Shown: positions 26,276 through 34,602 of the stretch, in pieces
Layout of the letters: each line of letters begins with the position of its first letter
Numbering within the stretch: position 1 is the first letter of the stretch
DNA from: Arthrobacter nitroguajacolicus_D
GTDB taxonomy: Bacteria; Actinomycetota; Actinomycetes; Actinomycetales; Micrococcaceae
Reading direction: 5' to 3'
DNA: 64,000 nt
NCBI RefSeq assembly: GCF_031455195.1
Contig: NZ_JAVDSH010000008.1
Location: 124,001-188,000, forward strand
The notes under the pieces: model-generated
Seen by the model: only the letters and a program-made list of their open reading frames with translations
What the model was told of the DNA's origin: nothing
The model's database searches: none
Program-made: the position numbers and the translations under genes

Positions 26276-26925
26276 GCGGCGGGAGCGGCTTCCGTGGTGG
26301 CTGTTTCCCTGCCTGGATCCGAGCCCGGCGCGGGCACGGGCTCGGGCACCATGAACCTGGGAAGCAACACTTGGACGATCGGACCGATGGCCAGGGCGTA
26401 GACAACGGTACCCACGCCCACGGAGCCACCCAGCAGGAGGCCCACAGCCAGGACAGTAACCTCGATGCCGGTGCGGACCAGGCGCACCGACCAGCCGGTG
26501 CGACGAACCAGGCCGGTCATCAGGCCGTCACGGGCGCCGGGCCCCAAACGTGCACCGATGTAGCAGGCAGAAGCGATGCCGTTCAGGATCACGGCTCCGG
26601 CCAGCATGGCGATCTGCCCGCCCAGGTGTGAGACCGCCGGGATGAGCCAGAGTCCCAGGTCAGCGAACAGGCCCACCAAGACGGCGTTGGCAACGGTACC
26701 TATCCCGGGCATCTGCCGCAGCGGGATCCACAGGAGGAGAACAATAAAGCTGACTGCGATGACCACCACGCCAATGCTGAAACCGGTCTTGGTGGCCACG
26801 CCTTGGTGGAAAACGTCCCAAGGGTCCAAGCCAAGGCCGGCCCGGATGAAAATGGCCAGGGAGATGCCATATAGTGCGAGGCCGATCAGGAGTTGAGTGA
26901 TTCTTCGGGTCATCATGCAATCCAT
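26272..26925 (-). CDS. yczE: YczE/YitT-like integral membrane protein
   Basis: This 217-aa protein has about five hydrophobic spans and the family features GLDPWDVFHQG and GIASACYIGARLGPGARDGLMTG. YczE proteins are uncharacterised membrane proteins that recur next to MocR-type regulators (YczR group); the divergent neighbour here is exactly such a regulator. Its substrate is unknown. Met at 26916 or 26913 are alternative starts because no clear ribosome-binding site separates them. The C-terminal 25 residues are Pro/Ala/Glu-rich and cytosolic. Expression is probably controlled from the repeats at 26937-26973. Confidence 0.85.
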   Translation of the reverse strand: MDCMMTRRITQLLIGLALYGISLAIFIRAGLGLDPWDVFHQGVATKTGFSIGVVVIAVSFIVLLLWIPLRQMPGIGTVANAVLVGLFADLGLWLIPAVSHLGGQIAMLAGAVILNGIASACYIGARLGPGARDGLMTGLVRRTGWSVRLVRTGIEVTVLAVGLLLGGSVGVGTVVYALAIGPIVQVLLPRFMVPEPVPAPGSDPGRETATTEAAPAA

Positions 26926-26936
26926 CGTCACGGAAA

Positions 26937-26978
26937 ACTGGCCTTGTATTCCATAGCCAGTTTGCAATACTGGTCTTA
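26937..26978 (+). promoter_or_regulatory. MocR (YczR-like) operator and leaderless promoter
   Basis: ACTGG at 26937 and 26969 are direct repeats 32 bp (three helical turns) apart, with the inverted copy CCAGT at 26957. The last two form CCAGT-N7-ACTGG. A -35-like TTGTAT (26944-26949), a 16-bp spacer and -10 AATACT (26966-26971) place transcription start at about the MocR ATG, so the mRNA would be leaderless. Confidence 0.6.
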
Positions 26979-28432
26979 TGTCCGGCTCACTGAACCCCAC
27001 CGCCCTCGTTCGGCTCCTCGGCTCCTGGAACTCCGGCTCCCTGCCCGCCTACCGCGAGCTGGCCGACGTCGTGCGTTTGCTGGTGATGGACGGGCGCATC
27101 CCACTGGACGTCGCGCTGCCCAGCGAGCGGGCACTGGCCCAGACCCTTGGACTGAGCCGGACCACCGTCACAGCCGCGTACGCGAACCTCCGCGAGCAAG
27201 GGTTCCTCACCGCGGGCCAGGGAAGCCGGGGCCGGACGTGCATCCCCCACCGCACCGCCCCCGCGAGTGCGCCCGGCCTGGCAGTACCCGACGGCCTCCT
27301 CGATCTTGCCTACGCCTCCCTGCCGGCTGCCGGTGAAGTAGTGCATCGTGCCTTCGCCGACGCCCTGACCGAACTGCCCGCGCTCCTGCCCGGCTTTGGC
27401 TACGACGCCGTAGGAGTTCCGGCGCTCCGCGAAGCCATCGCGGACAAGTACACAGCAGACGGAGTACCCACCAGGCCGGGCCAGATCCTGGTCACTTCCG
27501 GCGCCCAACACGCCCTCAACATTGTGCTGCGCACCCTGGCCGGCAAGCAGGACCGGGTTTTGGTGGAGCACCCCACGTACCCCAACGCCTTGGACGCCAT
27601 CCGGGCCGCGGGCTGCAAACCCCTTCCCGTCGCTTTGCCGGCGGGGGCCTCACCAGCCTGGGACATCGATGCCATGGTGGCCACCATGAACCAGCAACGA
27701 CCCGCGATGGCCTACCTCGTCCCGGATTTCCACAATCCGACAGGCCGCATCATGTCCGATCTGCAACGTCGGCGCCTGGTGCGCGCGGCCGGGGACTCGG
27801 GCACAGTCCTGGTGGTGGACGAAACGCTCCGGGGATTAAACCTCGACGGCGTCCGGACCGCGCCGATGTCGGCCTTCGGTCCCGCCGTGGTGTCCATAGG
27901 ATCGCTGAGCAAATCCCATTGGGCGGGCCTCAGGACAGGGTGGATCCGTGCCGATGAGGCCCTGATTTCCCGCTTTGTGGCCACGAGGACCGTCATGGAT
28001 TTGGGCGGTCCCGTTGTTGAGCAACTGGCGGCAGCCCGGCTGGTGCAATCCTTCGCCGAACCCCTGGATGCCAGGTTGGAGGAGCTGCGGCACAACCGGG
28101 AATCACTCCTCGGCTTGCTGGCTGAACACCTGCCGGCCTGGGAAGTGGAGCGGCCACGGGGCGGACTCACCGTATGGTGCCGCCTGCCCAGTCCCTGCAG
28201 CACGGCGCTGACCATCCTCGCGCCGGACTTCGGGCTTCGATTGGCGGCCGGCCCCAGGTTTGGCGTGGGCGGAGCCTTTGAACATTTCCTTCGCGTCCCC
28301 TACACCTTGCCGCCTGAGCAGTTGGAGTTCGCAGTCCTCGCCCTGCGTGGAGCGCAGGACAAGCTGGACTCCTCGCCCCACCTTCGACGGTCCCTCAAGT
28401 CTGAACGTCCCGCGGCGGAGGCAGTGGCCTAG
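26978..28432 (+). CDS. yczR: MocR/YczR-type GntR regulator with aminotransferase-like domain
   Basis: This 484-aa protein has a GntR winged helix at residues about 20-90 (LPSERALAQTLGLSRTTVTAAYANLREQGFL) and a fold-type I aminotransferase domain from about 110. The PLP Lys is in SIGSLSKSHWAG, with the upstream VPDFHNPTG and DETLRGL motifs. MocR proteins use PLP or a PLP-amino acid adduct as effector. It is divergent from yczE with CCAGT/ACTGG repeats between. No ribosome-binding site precedes the ATG, and the -10 sits 6 bp upstream, consistent with a leaderless message. Its stop overlaps that of the convergent DUF4188 gene (CTAG). Confidence 0.92.
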   Translation: MSGSLNPTALVRLLGSWNSGSLPAYRELADVVRLLVMDGRIPLDVALPSERALAQTLGLSRTTVTAAYANLREQGFLTAGQGSRGRTCIPHRTAPASAPGLAVPDGLLDLAYASLPAAGEVVHRAFADALTELPALLPGFGYDAVGVPALREAIADKYTADGVPTRPGQILVTSGAQHALNIVLRTLAGKQDRVLVEHPTYPNALDAIRAAGCKPLPVALPAGASPAWDIDAMVATMNQQRPAMAYLVPDFHNPTGRIMSDLQRRRLVRAAGDSGTVLVVDETLRGLNLDGVRTAPMSAFGPAVVSIGSLSKSHWAGLRTGWIRADEALISRFVATRTVMDLGGPVVEQLAAARLVQSFAEPLDARLEELRHNRESLLGLLAEHLPAWEVERPRGGLTVWCRLPSPCSTALTILAPDFGLRLAAGPRFGVGGAFEHFLRVPYTLPPEQLEFAVLALRGAQDKLDSSPHLRRSLKSERPAAEAVA

Positions 28433-28941
28433 CCTTCTATTCGGGCGGCTTCTGTTCGGGCAACCCCTGCGCCCATACGCTGCTTGGCTGTGTTGCTGCC
28501 AGGACCCACGGGTACATGCGCCGTGGCTTTTGCGAGGCCGAACCGGGGCATGCCGTTATAGACCACTTCAATGCCTGACGCCGGAACCTGGTAGGTCTCG
28601 TGCCACACACCCACGTCTCCGTTGCCGGACATTTCCTTCATGAACTTCCGCCAGGGAGCCAGGTGCGGCGACTCCCTGTCGGCGGCAAAACGCCGCAGGT
28701 GTTCGGGGCTTTCCCAGTAGGTGAGCAGGATGGTGGTCCGCCCTAGCCACTGCTCGCTACTGAGCAGGCCGGCCTCTGGATTCGTGGCCAAGTGCCGAAG
28801 CATGGTGGTCATGGCCGACGCCACCTGGGCAACACGCCCCATCTTCCACCACCTGTTGGCGCGCATCCCGATGAGGAAGACAGTGACCGTGTCGCGCCCG
28901 ATGTCCGCGGTGAAACGGCCGGGGAAGATTTCCTTTGCCAT
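28429..28941 (-). CDS. DUF4188 family protein (monooxygenase-like ferredoxin fold)
   Basis: This 170-aa protein resembles DUF4188/phenylacetaldoxime-dehydratase-related proteins: TVTVFLIGMRANRWWKMGRV, LLTYWESPEHLRRFAADRESPHL, GVWHETYQV, GIEVVYNGMPRFGLAKAT. The motifs suggest a dimeric alpha/beta barrel fold; the reaction is unknown. An AAGGAA ribosome-binding site precedes the ATG. It is divergent from a TetR gene with palindromic sites in the 87-bp intergenic region, so it is probably that regulator's target. The last 20 residues are Ala/Arg-rich. Confidence 0.82.
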   Translation of the reverse strand: MAKEIFPGRFTADIGRDTVTVFLIGMRANRWWKMGRVAQVASAMTTMLRHLATNPEAGLLSSEQWLGRTTILLTYWESPEHLRRFAADRESPHLAPWRKFMKEMSGNGDVGVWHETYQVPASGIEVVYNGMPRFGLAKATAHVPVGPGSNTAKQRMGAGVARTEAARIEG

Positions 28942-29003
28942 GTGAATTCCTTCGGTTGAGGAACCCCACTGTCAGATTCCTGGTTTCATTACTTTTCGAG
29001 TTC

Positions 29004-29036
29004 CATAACGTCGTTATGAAACAATGTTATGAAACA
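29004..29036 (+). promoter_or_regulatory. TetR-family operator candidates
   Basis: CATAACG-T-CGTTATG (29004-29018) is a perfect 7-bp-arm palindrome. The 11-mer GTTATGAAACA occurs twice as a direct repeat (29013-29023 and 29026-29036), and a reverse GTTTCAT lies at 28983. The cluster lies between DUF4188 and the TetR start and overlaps the TetR ATG at 29029. Confidence 0.6.
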
Positions 29037-29619
29037 TGGAGGCATGGCAAGACCCATTGTTCATGATCTCCAGGTCCGGCGTCGGCTACTGGCGGTCACC
29101 GCAGAACTCGTGGACCGCGAAGGTCCGGCCCGCGTGACCCTCCGGGACGTAGCCGCCGCAGCCGACACTTCAACCACCGCGATCTACTCCCTCTTTGGCG
29201 GAAAAGCCCAACTACTGACAGCCGCCGTCGACGACGGTTTCCGGACCTTCGGCGAGTCCCAACGCGAAGCCGCCCACGGCGGTCTTCAGGGACTCGGCAG
29301 GGCCTATCGCGCCTGGGCACTTGAGCACCCAGCCCTCTACCGGCTCATGTTCGGTGGTGCGCTGGCCGCCTATGTGGATTGCAAGCCGACGCCGGACGTC
29401 GCCTCGGATTCAATGCTCCCCCTGGTGGAAGCGGTCACTGAGGCGCAGGCCGCGGGGAGGCTCCGCGCCGAAGACCCCGCAGTAGTTGCGATGGCCATCT
29501 GGGGCCAGGTCCATGGGCTGGTCAGCCTGGAACTGGCCCAGATGAACGACCCCGCCACTGACTGGCCCGGAATCTACGAAACCGCACTCGCGTCCGTGGC
29601 GCGCGCCTGGGCCGCCTAA
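29029..29619 (+). CDS. TetR/AcrR family transcriptional regulator
   Basis: This 196-aa protein has a TetR helix-turn-helix at residues about 15-60 (VTLRDVAAAADTSTTAIYSLFGGKAQLLTAAV) and a helical ligand-binding domain of the TetR_C_13/WHG type (RAYRAWALEHPALYRLMF, WGQVHGLVSLEL). The start may instead be Met6 at 29044 because GGAGG lies directly before it; the palindromes overlap the upstream start. It probably represses itself and the divergent DUF4188 gene. Confidence 0.9.
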   Translation: MKHGGMARPIVHDLQVRRRLLAVTAELVDREGPARVTLRDVAAAADTSTTAIYSLFGGKAQLLTAAVDDGFRTFGESQREAAHGGLQGLGRAYRAWALEHPALYRLMFGGALAAYVDCKPTPDVASDSMLPLVEAVTEAQAAGRLRAEDPAVVAMAIWGQVHGLVSLELAQMNDPATDWPGIYETALASVARAWAA

Positions 29620-29626
29620 GCAGCCC

Positions 29627-30311
29627 TTACGCGTAGACCTTTTCGAGGAATCCGCCCCAGGTCTTGGCTGTAAGTTCGGAGTCCCCGGAACCGCTGAAGT
29701 CGTGCACAGTCATGCCGACGGGAGCACCAAAAGCATTTCGGCCGAAGAAGCGATACATGGTGTCCGCGGTCCGCAGGCCCAGGAAGTTTTGGTTGGCGAA
29801 GTCCACCTCGCCGCTCAAGCGGCCAACGCCGTCGACGTCCACGTCGAAACGCGAACCGGCAGCAACGCCATCCATCCCGAGTGCCTTCTTCAGTTGCACA
29901 AAGCCGTCGGGAACCTGGGAAGTCGCCGGGCCCTGGATGTCCGTGAACACCACGGGCCTGCCGTCGAAGTGCTGGAGGTACTGGCCCAGGGTGTGCAGGT
30001 AGAACTCAGTGTGCTTGCTGGCGCCGTCATACTGTTCGTCCCAGTTGTCCGCGAAGATGCCGCTATGGACGTAGTGCAGCTTGGCGCGGCCGCCTTCGAG
30101 AGGTTCAAGGACGTGTTCCAACTGGTTGAACCAGCCGTCCGGTCCATCCATCCGGGAAACAAGGTGGCTGGGGTACTCCTCCACCGTCTTCACGGCCGGC
30201 CACTGGTCCGTGGGAAACATCCAGGCTGGGGTGTCTGCGGTAACGGCGTTCCATACCCGCTCCGGCGTGCCCGGCAGTTCGGCGTCCGCCACGATTTCGA
30301 ATTTCCGGTTG

Positions 30312-30319
<8 letters not shown>
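29627..30319 (-). CDS. SRPBCC (AHSA1-like) domain protein
   Basis: Starting at Met 30319 gives 230 aa with the pattern of activator-of-Hsp90-like/SRPBCC proteins: FEIVADAELPGTPERVWNAVT, TPAWMFPTDQW, and WFNQLEHVLEPLEGGRAKLHY. It overlaps the ArsR stop by 8 bp (ATG inside the regulator's last codons), so the two are translationally coupled. ArsR-SRPBCC pairs are common in Actinobacteria, but their ligand or substrate is generally unknown. A second half (residues about 110-225) is less typical and may be a second SRPBCC-like unit. Confidence 0.83.
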
Positions 30320-30962
<643 letters not shown>

Positions 30963-31005
30963 GCTTCAAGTATGTTCACCGACAACTTTTCTTGTCAAGA
31001 ACTTT
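30963..31005 (-). promoter_or_regulatory. Leaderless promoter and operator of the ArsR gene
   Basis: On the minus strand a consensus -35 TTGACA (30998-30993), an 18-bp spacer and -10 CATACT (30974-30969) lie just before the ATG at 30962. Palindromic CTTGACAAG and the pair GACAA...TTGTC overlap the promoter and could bind the ArsR dimer. Confidence 0.65.
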
Positions 31006-31017
31006 TTTCTGTTCGGT

Positions 31018-31078
31018 GTTGTGAGGCCCGCTCTGCGCCCATTCGGGCCACCCAGGCACGCAGAGCGGGCCCCGCAAC
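31018..31078. repeat. Dispersed palindromic intergenic repeat, copy 1
   Basis: GGCCCGCTCTGCG and CGCAGAGCGGGCC form a 13-bp perfect stem, with outer GTTGTG / CGCAAC extending it imperfectly around a 21-base loop. The same arms occur at 62168-62225. It lies between the divergent ArsR and pseudouridine synthase genes, so it is not a normal terminator position. Confidence 0.8.
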
Positions 31079-31103
31079 GCAGCACCGGTAGAATTGTCCC
31101 GTG

Positions 31104-32033
31104 ATGCAATCCCCCCTCCCCGTGCGCGACGGCGTGAACGCAACCCGCCTCCGCCTCCCGGACGAGGGCCCCTGGAGCACTGCGATGGACTACATGATGC
31201 ATCGCTGGGGACACATCGACCCACAGGGCATCGAGGACCGCTTCGACGCCGGCGAGATCGTCGGCGAAGGCGGCACCCCCCTGGACCGCAACACCAGGCT
31301 CGAGGACCACACCTTCATCTGGTACTACCGCACACTCCCTCCGGAGACCCGCCTCCCAGTGGAAATCAACATCCTCCACCAGGACGAGCACATCCTCGTG
31401 GTCGACAAACCACACTTCCTCCCCACCACGCCGGGCGGCACCTACATCCAGGAGTCCGCGCTGGTCCGCCTCCGAAACCTGCTTGACCTCCCGGACCTGA
31501 TCCCCATGCACCGCCTGGACCGAATGACCGCCGGCCTCCTGCTGCTCTCCACCAACCCGGAGACGCGAGGCAAGTACCAGGTGCTCTTCGAGAAGCGCCA
31601 GGTCCAGAAGGAATACGAGTGCGTGTCCGCCGCGGCACCTGCCCCCGGCTTTCCCGCCGTCGACTTCCCCGCAGTAGTCCGCAACCGCATGACCAAGTCC
31701 CGCAGCTACCTGCTCGCCGAAGTCATCGACGGCGAACCAAACGCCGAAACGCGAATCGAAAAGACAAGAACGTTCGACGCCGGCAACCACCAACGCGCGC
31801 TGTACCGGCTGGAACCGCACACCGGAAAGACCCACCAACTGCGCGTGCACATGGCCTCACTCGGACTAGGAATCGTCAACGACGCCTTCTACCCGGACCT
31901 CCTGGACAAAGCGCCGGACAACTACGCCAAGCCCCTCCAGCTACTGGCCCGCGGCATCACCTTCGTGGACCCCATCAGCAGGAAGTCCGTGGAATACCGG
32001 AGCCAGTTGGAGCTCAGCGAAGCGCACGACTGA
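31104..32033 (+). CDS. RluA-family RNA pseudouridine synthase
   Basis: This 309-aa protein (ATG 31104; GTG 31101 is also possible) has the RluA signature HRLDRMTAGLLLL with the catalytic Asp, the preceding ILHQDEHILVVDKPHFLPTTP strand-turn motif, and ALYRLEPHTGKTHQLRVHMASLG. The N-terminal 90 residues are an extra non-S4 region. The target uridine (23S rRNA or tRNA) cannot be assigned from sequence. The reverse neighbour Lrp gene is convergent. Confidence 0.92.
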   Translation: MQSPLPVRDGVNATRLRLPDEGPWSTAMDYMMHRWGHIDPQGIEDRFDAGEIVGEGGTPLDRNTRLEDHTFIWYYRTLPPETRLPVEINILHQDEHILVVDKPHFLPTTPGGTYIQESALVRLRNLLDLPDLIPMHRLDRMTAGLLLLSTNPETRGKYQVLFEKRQVQKEYECVSAAAPAPGFPAVDFPAVVRNRMTKSRSYLLAEVIDGEPNAETRIEKTRTFDAGNHQRALYRLEPHTGKTHQLRVHMASLGLGIVNDAFYPDLLDKAPDNYAKPLQLLARGITFVDPISRKSVEYRSQLELSEAHD

Positions 32034-32040
32034 CGGGGCA

Positions 32041-32535
32041 CTACTCCCCCGGCGTCAGGTGATCGAACACCAGGTTGGTTTGCGTGTTGGCGATGGCGGG
32101 ATCCGATGCGAGGTGGACAGCAATGAAGTCCCGCAATTCCGTCGGTGTCCCGCAAGCCACATGCACCAGGAAGTCCTGGTCGCCAGCCAGCAGGAATACA
32201 CTTTGCACGTTCGGCAGCGCCTTAAGCCGCTGCGCGATGGCCAGCATCTTGTTGCGGGCCTGCGGGTTCACCCTGATGGAGATCAGCGCGTAGACCAGCA
32301 AACCCAATGCCTCAAGATCAACGGAGGCGTGGAAACCCCGGATAACACCGGCGTCCTTGAGCGCCCGGACCCGGCCAAGGCAGGTTGACGGCGCAATCCC
32401 GGCCTTGGAAGCCAGCACATTGTTGGGAATCCGGGCGTCGGCCATCAGTTCCCTGAGGATCAGGCGGTCTGTTCCATCCAGCCGAACGGGATTCGGAACC
32501 ACAGCTGGTGTTCGGTTCACAGCTGAATCGGACAC
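32041..32535 (-). CDS. Lrp/AsnC family transcriptional regulator
   Basis: This 164-aa protein starts at GTG 32535 after AGGTGG. The AsnC helix-turn-helix is at residues about 20-70 (DRLILRELMADARIPNNVLASKAGIAPSTCLGRVRALKDAGVI in part). The RAM ligand-binding domain follows (VQSVFLLAGDQDFLVHVACG). It is divergent from an amino acid permease and the intergenic region contains GATTC/GAATC inverted repeats, so it probably controls the permease in response to an amino acid. Confidence 0.93.
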   Translation of the reverse strand: MSDSAVNRTPAVVPNPVRLDGTDRLILRELMADARIPNNVLASKAGIAPSTCLGRVRALKDAGVIRGFHASVDLEALGLLVYALISIRVNPQARNKMLAIAQRLKALPNVQSVFLLAGDQDFLVHVACGTPTELRDFIAVHLASDPAIANTQTNLVFDHLTPGE

Positions 32536-32558
32536 GAAACACCACCTGTTCTTTTTGT

Positions 32559-32621
32559 GATTCTTCAGAATCGTTGGCAGGACATTGGACTGGATTCTAT
32601 CTTGAATCGATTTGCAGAATC
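32559..32621 (+). promoter_or_regulatory. Three Lrp-type GATTC...GAATC sites upstream of the permease
   Basis: GATTCTTCAGAATC (32559-32572, perfect), GATTC-N6-GAATC (32593-32608) and GATTT-N3-GAATC (32609-32621) lie in the Lrp/permease intergenic region. Cooperative octamer-type Lrp binding to such an array is expected. Confidence 0.6.
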
Positions 32622-32636
32622 GACGAGGAGGTCGTG

Positions 32637-34160
32637 ATGGACGGTTTCGACAAGATCCAGGAACGTGAAGGCGGGCTGAAAAAGCAGCTCACTTCACGCC
32701 AGATGACAATGATTGCGCTGGGCGGCGCAATCGGCACCGGGCTGTTCTTAGGCAGCAAGTTCGCCATAGGTTTGGCGGGTCCCAGCGTGATCATCAGTTA
32801 CGCCATAGGCGGGCTGATCGCCCTGCTCCTGATGGGCAGCCTGTCCGAGATGACAGTGGCACACCCCACGTCGGGTTCATTCGGCGCCTTCGCCGAGCAT
32901 TACGTCAGCCCACTGGCCGGATTCCTTGTCAAGTACATGTACTGGTCCTGCATCGTGCTGGCTGTGGGGACCGAGGTCACAGCGGTAGGCGAATACATGA
33001 AGCTCTGGTTCCCGGATGTCCCGTCACTGCTGTGGGTGGTCTTCTTCTCGGCGGCACTCATCGGGGTGAACACCATGAACGTGAAGGTGTTCGGCACTTT
33101 GGAATACTGGTTCTCCAGCATCAAGGTCTTTGCAATCATCGCCTTCATAGTGCTCGGCGCATACATCGTCTTCGGAGCCCGAACCGACGGCACCGGCTTC
33201 CAGAACTACTCGGCCGAAGGCGGATTCTTCCCCAACGGCCTGTCCGGTACCTGGTTCGCCGTGATCGTCTCCATTTTCAGCTACCTAAGCATCGAAATGA
33301 TCGCCATCGCCGCCGGTGAGGCCAAGGACCCCGCCACCGCCGTGAAGAAGGCGTTCCGCACCACCATCGTCCGTCTCCTGCTGTTTTACATCGTCACCCT
33401 GGCCCTGATCCTGGCCATCGCACCTGTCAGCCGAATCCTGTCTGGCGGCAGCCCCTTCGTGACCGTCATGCAGAACCTTGGCATCCCTTTCGCCGACAGC
33501 CTGCTCACATTCGTTGTGATCATCGCTGCGCTCTCAGCCATGAACAGCCAGCTGTACATCTCCACCCGGATGATCTTCAGCCTCTCCCGCAGCGGCGACG
33601 CACCCGCCATTTTCGGCAAGCTGCGCCGCAACGGCGCCCCAGTGAATGCCCTGATCCTCTCAACCGCTGGTATCGCAATCGCCACCGTCGTCTACGCCAT
33701 GTTCCCCGAGACTGCCTTCACATTCATGATGGCAATCTCCATGTTCGGCGCAATGTTCACCTGGTTCATGATCTTTGTGACGCACTGGTTCTTCCGCAGG
33801 AGCATGAAACGCACTGGCACAGCACTCTCCTACAAAACACGCTTCTACCCGGCAGGAACCATCCTGGGCGCGATCCTCATGTTCGCAATCGCCGTCAGCA
33901 CCTTGGGAACAGAGGCATTCAACATGACCCTGGTCTTTGGCCTGCCGTCCTTGGCCCTCGTGACGGTCCTGTACTTCCTGGTGCAGCGACGCAAACGTCA
34001 GGCCCCGGAACCCGGCGAGGCTTCAAACGCGGCCCGGAAGACCGCCGTCGTATCTTCGGAGAACAGCACGAACTCCACCAACTCCAGCGGGCTGCCTGAC
34101 CCGGCACCCGGTGACGACCAAAAGGACCTCACGGCGTCGAACGCCACTTCCGCGACCTGA
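32637..34160 (+). CDS. APC-family amino acid permease
   Basis: The ATG at 32637 after GAGGAGG gives 507 aa with about 12 hydrophobic spans and the AAT-type signature: LTSRQMTMIALGGAIGTGLFLGS at the first span, LSEMTVAHPTSGSFGAFAEHYVSP, and GEAKDPATAVKKAFRTTIVR. These are proton-coupled importers of amino acids (D-Ser/D-Ala/Gly, GABA or aromatic types cannot be separated). The last 55 residues are an Asn/Ser/Asp-rich hydrophilic tail lying antisense to the 3' end of the macrodomain gene. Regulation by the divergent Lrp is likely. Confidence 0.92.
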   Translation: MDGFDKIQEREGGLKKQLTSRQMTMIALGGAIGTGLFLGSKFAIGLAGPSVIISYAIGGLIALLLMGSLSEMTVAHPTSGSFGAFAEHYVSPLAGFLVKYMYWSCIVLAVGTEVTAVGEYMKLWFPDVPSLLWVVFFSAALIGVNTMNVKVFGTLEYWFSSIKVFAIIAFIVLGAYIVFGARTDGTGFQNYSAEGGFFPNGLSGTWFAVIVSIFSYLSIEMIAIAAGEAKDPATAVKKAFRTTIVRLLLFYIVTLALILAIAPVSRILSGGSPFVTVMQNLGIPFADSLLTFVVIIAALSAMNSQLYISTRMIFSLSRSGDAPAIFGKLRRNGAPVNALILSTAGIAIATVVYAMFPETAFTFMMAISMFGAMFTWFMIFVTHWFFRRSMKRTGTALSYKTRFYPAGTILGAILMFAIAVSTLGTEAFNMTLVFGLPSLALVTVLYFLVQRRKRQAPEPGEASNAARKTAVVSSENSTNSTNSSGLPDPAPGDDQKDLTASNATSAT

Positions 34161-34549
34161 CGGGCATCCCAACCATAAATTCCGGCGCTGATCGCGGGGA
34201 AGGCAATCGACCGGGCACCAAGTCCAGTCGCCGCCTTCAGGCTTTTGCCAAAGCACGATGCCAGCAGCGCCGGATCCGTCTGCCCGGCATGCCGGTTGGG
34301 CCCCACAGTGTGGACCACCCAACGTGCCGGGAGGCGGAAACCCGCTGTTGCAACAGCTGCTCCCACAGGCAACCCACCGGGCAATTCCGAACGCCTAAGC
34401 CCCCGGCACGCTTCCAGGAGTTCCGGGCCGGCTGCCCGATGAATGGCGCCGTCCACTCCCCCTCCACCGAGCAGGGACGAGTTGGCAGCATTGACGATTA
34501 CGTCCACGGGGCGGGTGGTGATGTCGCCGTGCAGGATGTCGATGCGCAT
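33998..34549 (-). CDS. Macrodomain protein (O-acetyl-ADP-ribose deacetylase type)
   Basis: This 183-aa protein is a complete macrodomain: DITTRPVDVIVNAANSSLLGGGGVDGAIHRAAG, HTVGPNRHAG, and the phosphate-binding AFPAISAGIYGW, as in YmdB-type enzymes that hydrolyse O-acetyl-ADP-ribose or ADP-ribosyl esters. Its last 54 codons overlap the 3' end of the convergent permease gene by 163 bp. The C-terminal strand-helix VEFVLFSEDTTAVFRAAF is characteristic, so the overlap is real on this side. Confidence 0.9.
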   Translation of the reverse strand: MRIDILHGDITTRPVDVIVNAANSSLLGGGGVDGAIHRAAGPELLEACRGLRRSELPGGLPVGAAVATAGFRLPARWVVHTVGPNRHAGQTDPALLASCFGKSLKAATGLGARSIAFPAISAGIYGWDARQVAEVAFDAVRSFWSSPGAGSGSPLELVEFVLFSEDTTAVFRAAFEASPGSGA

Positions 34550-34602
34550 GGCGACAGTCTCGCCCAGAGCGGGGTGGGCAGCAAGTGCGGTACCTTGTGG
34601 CC

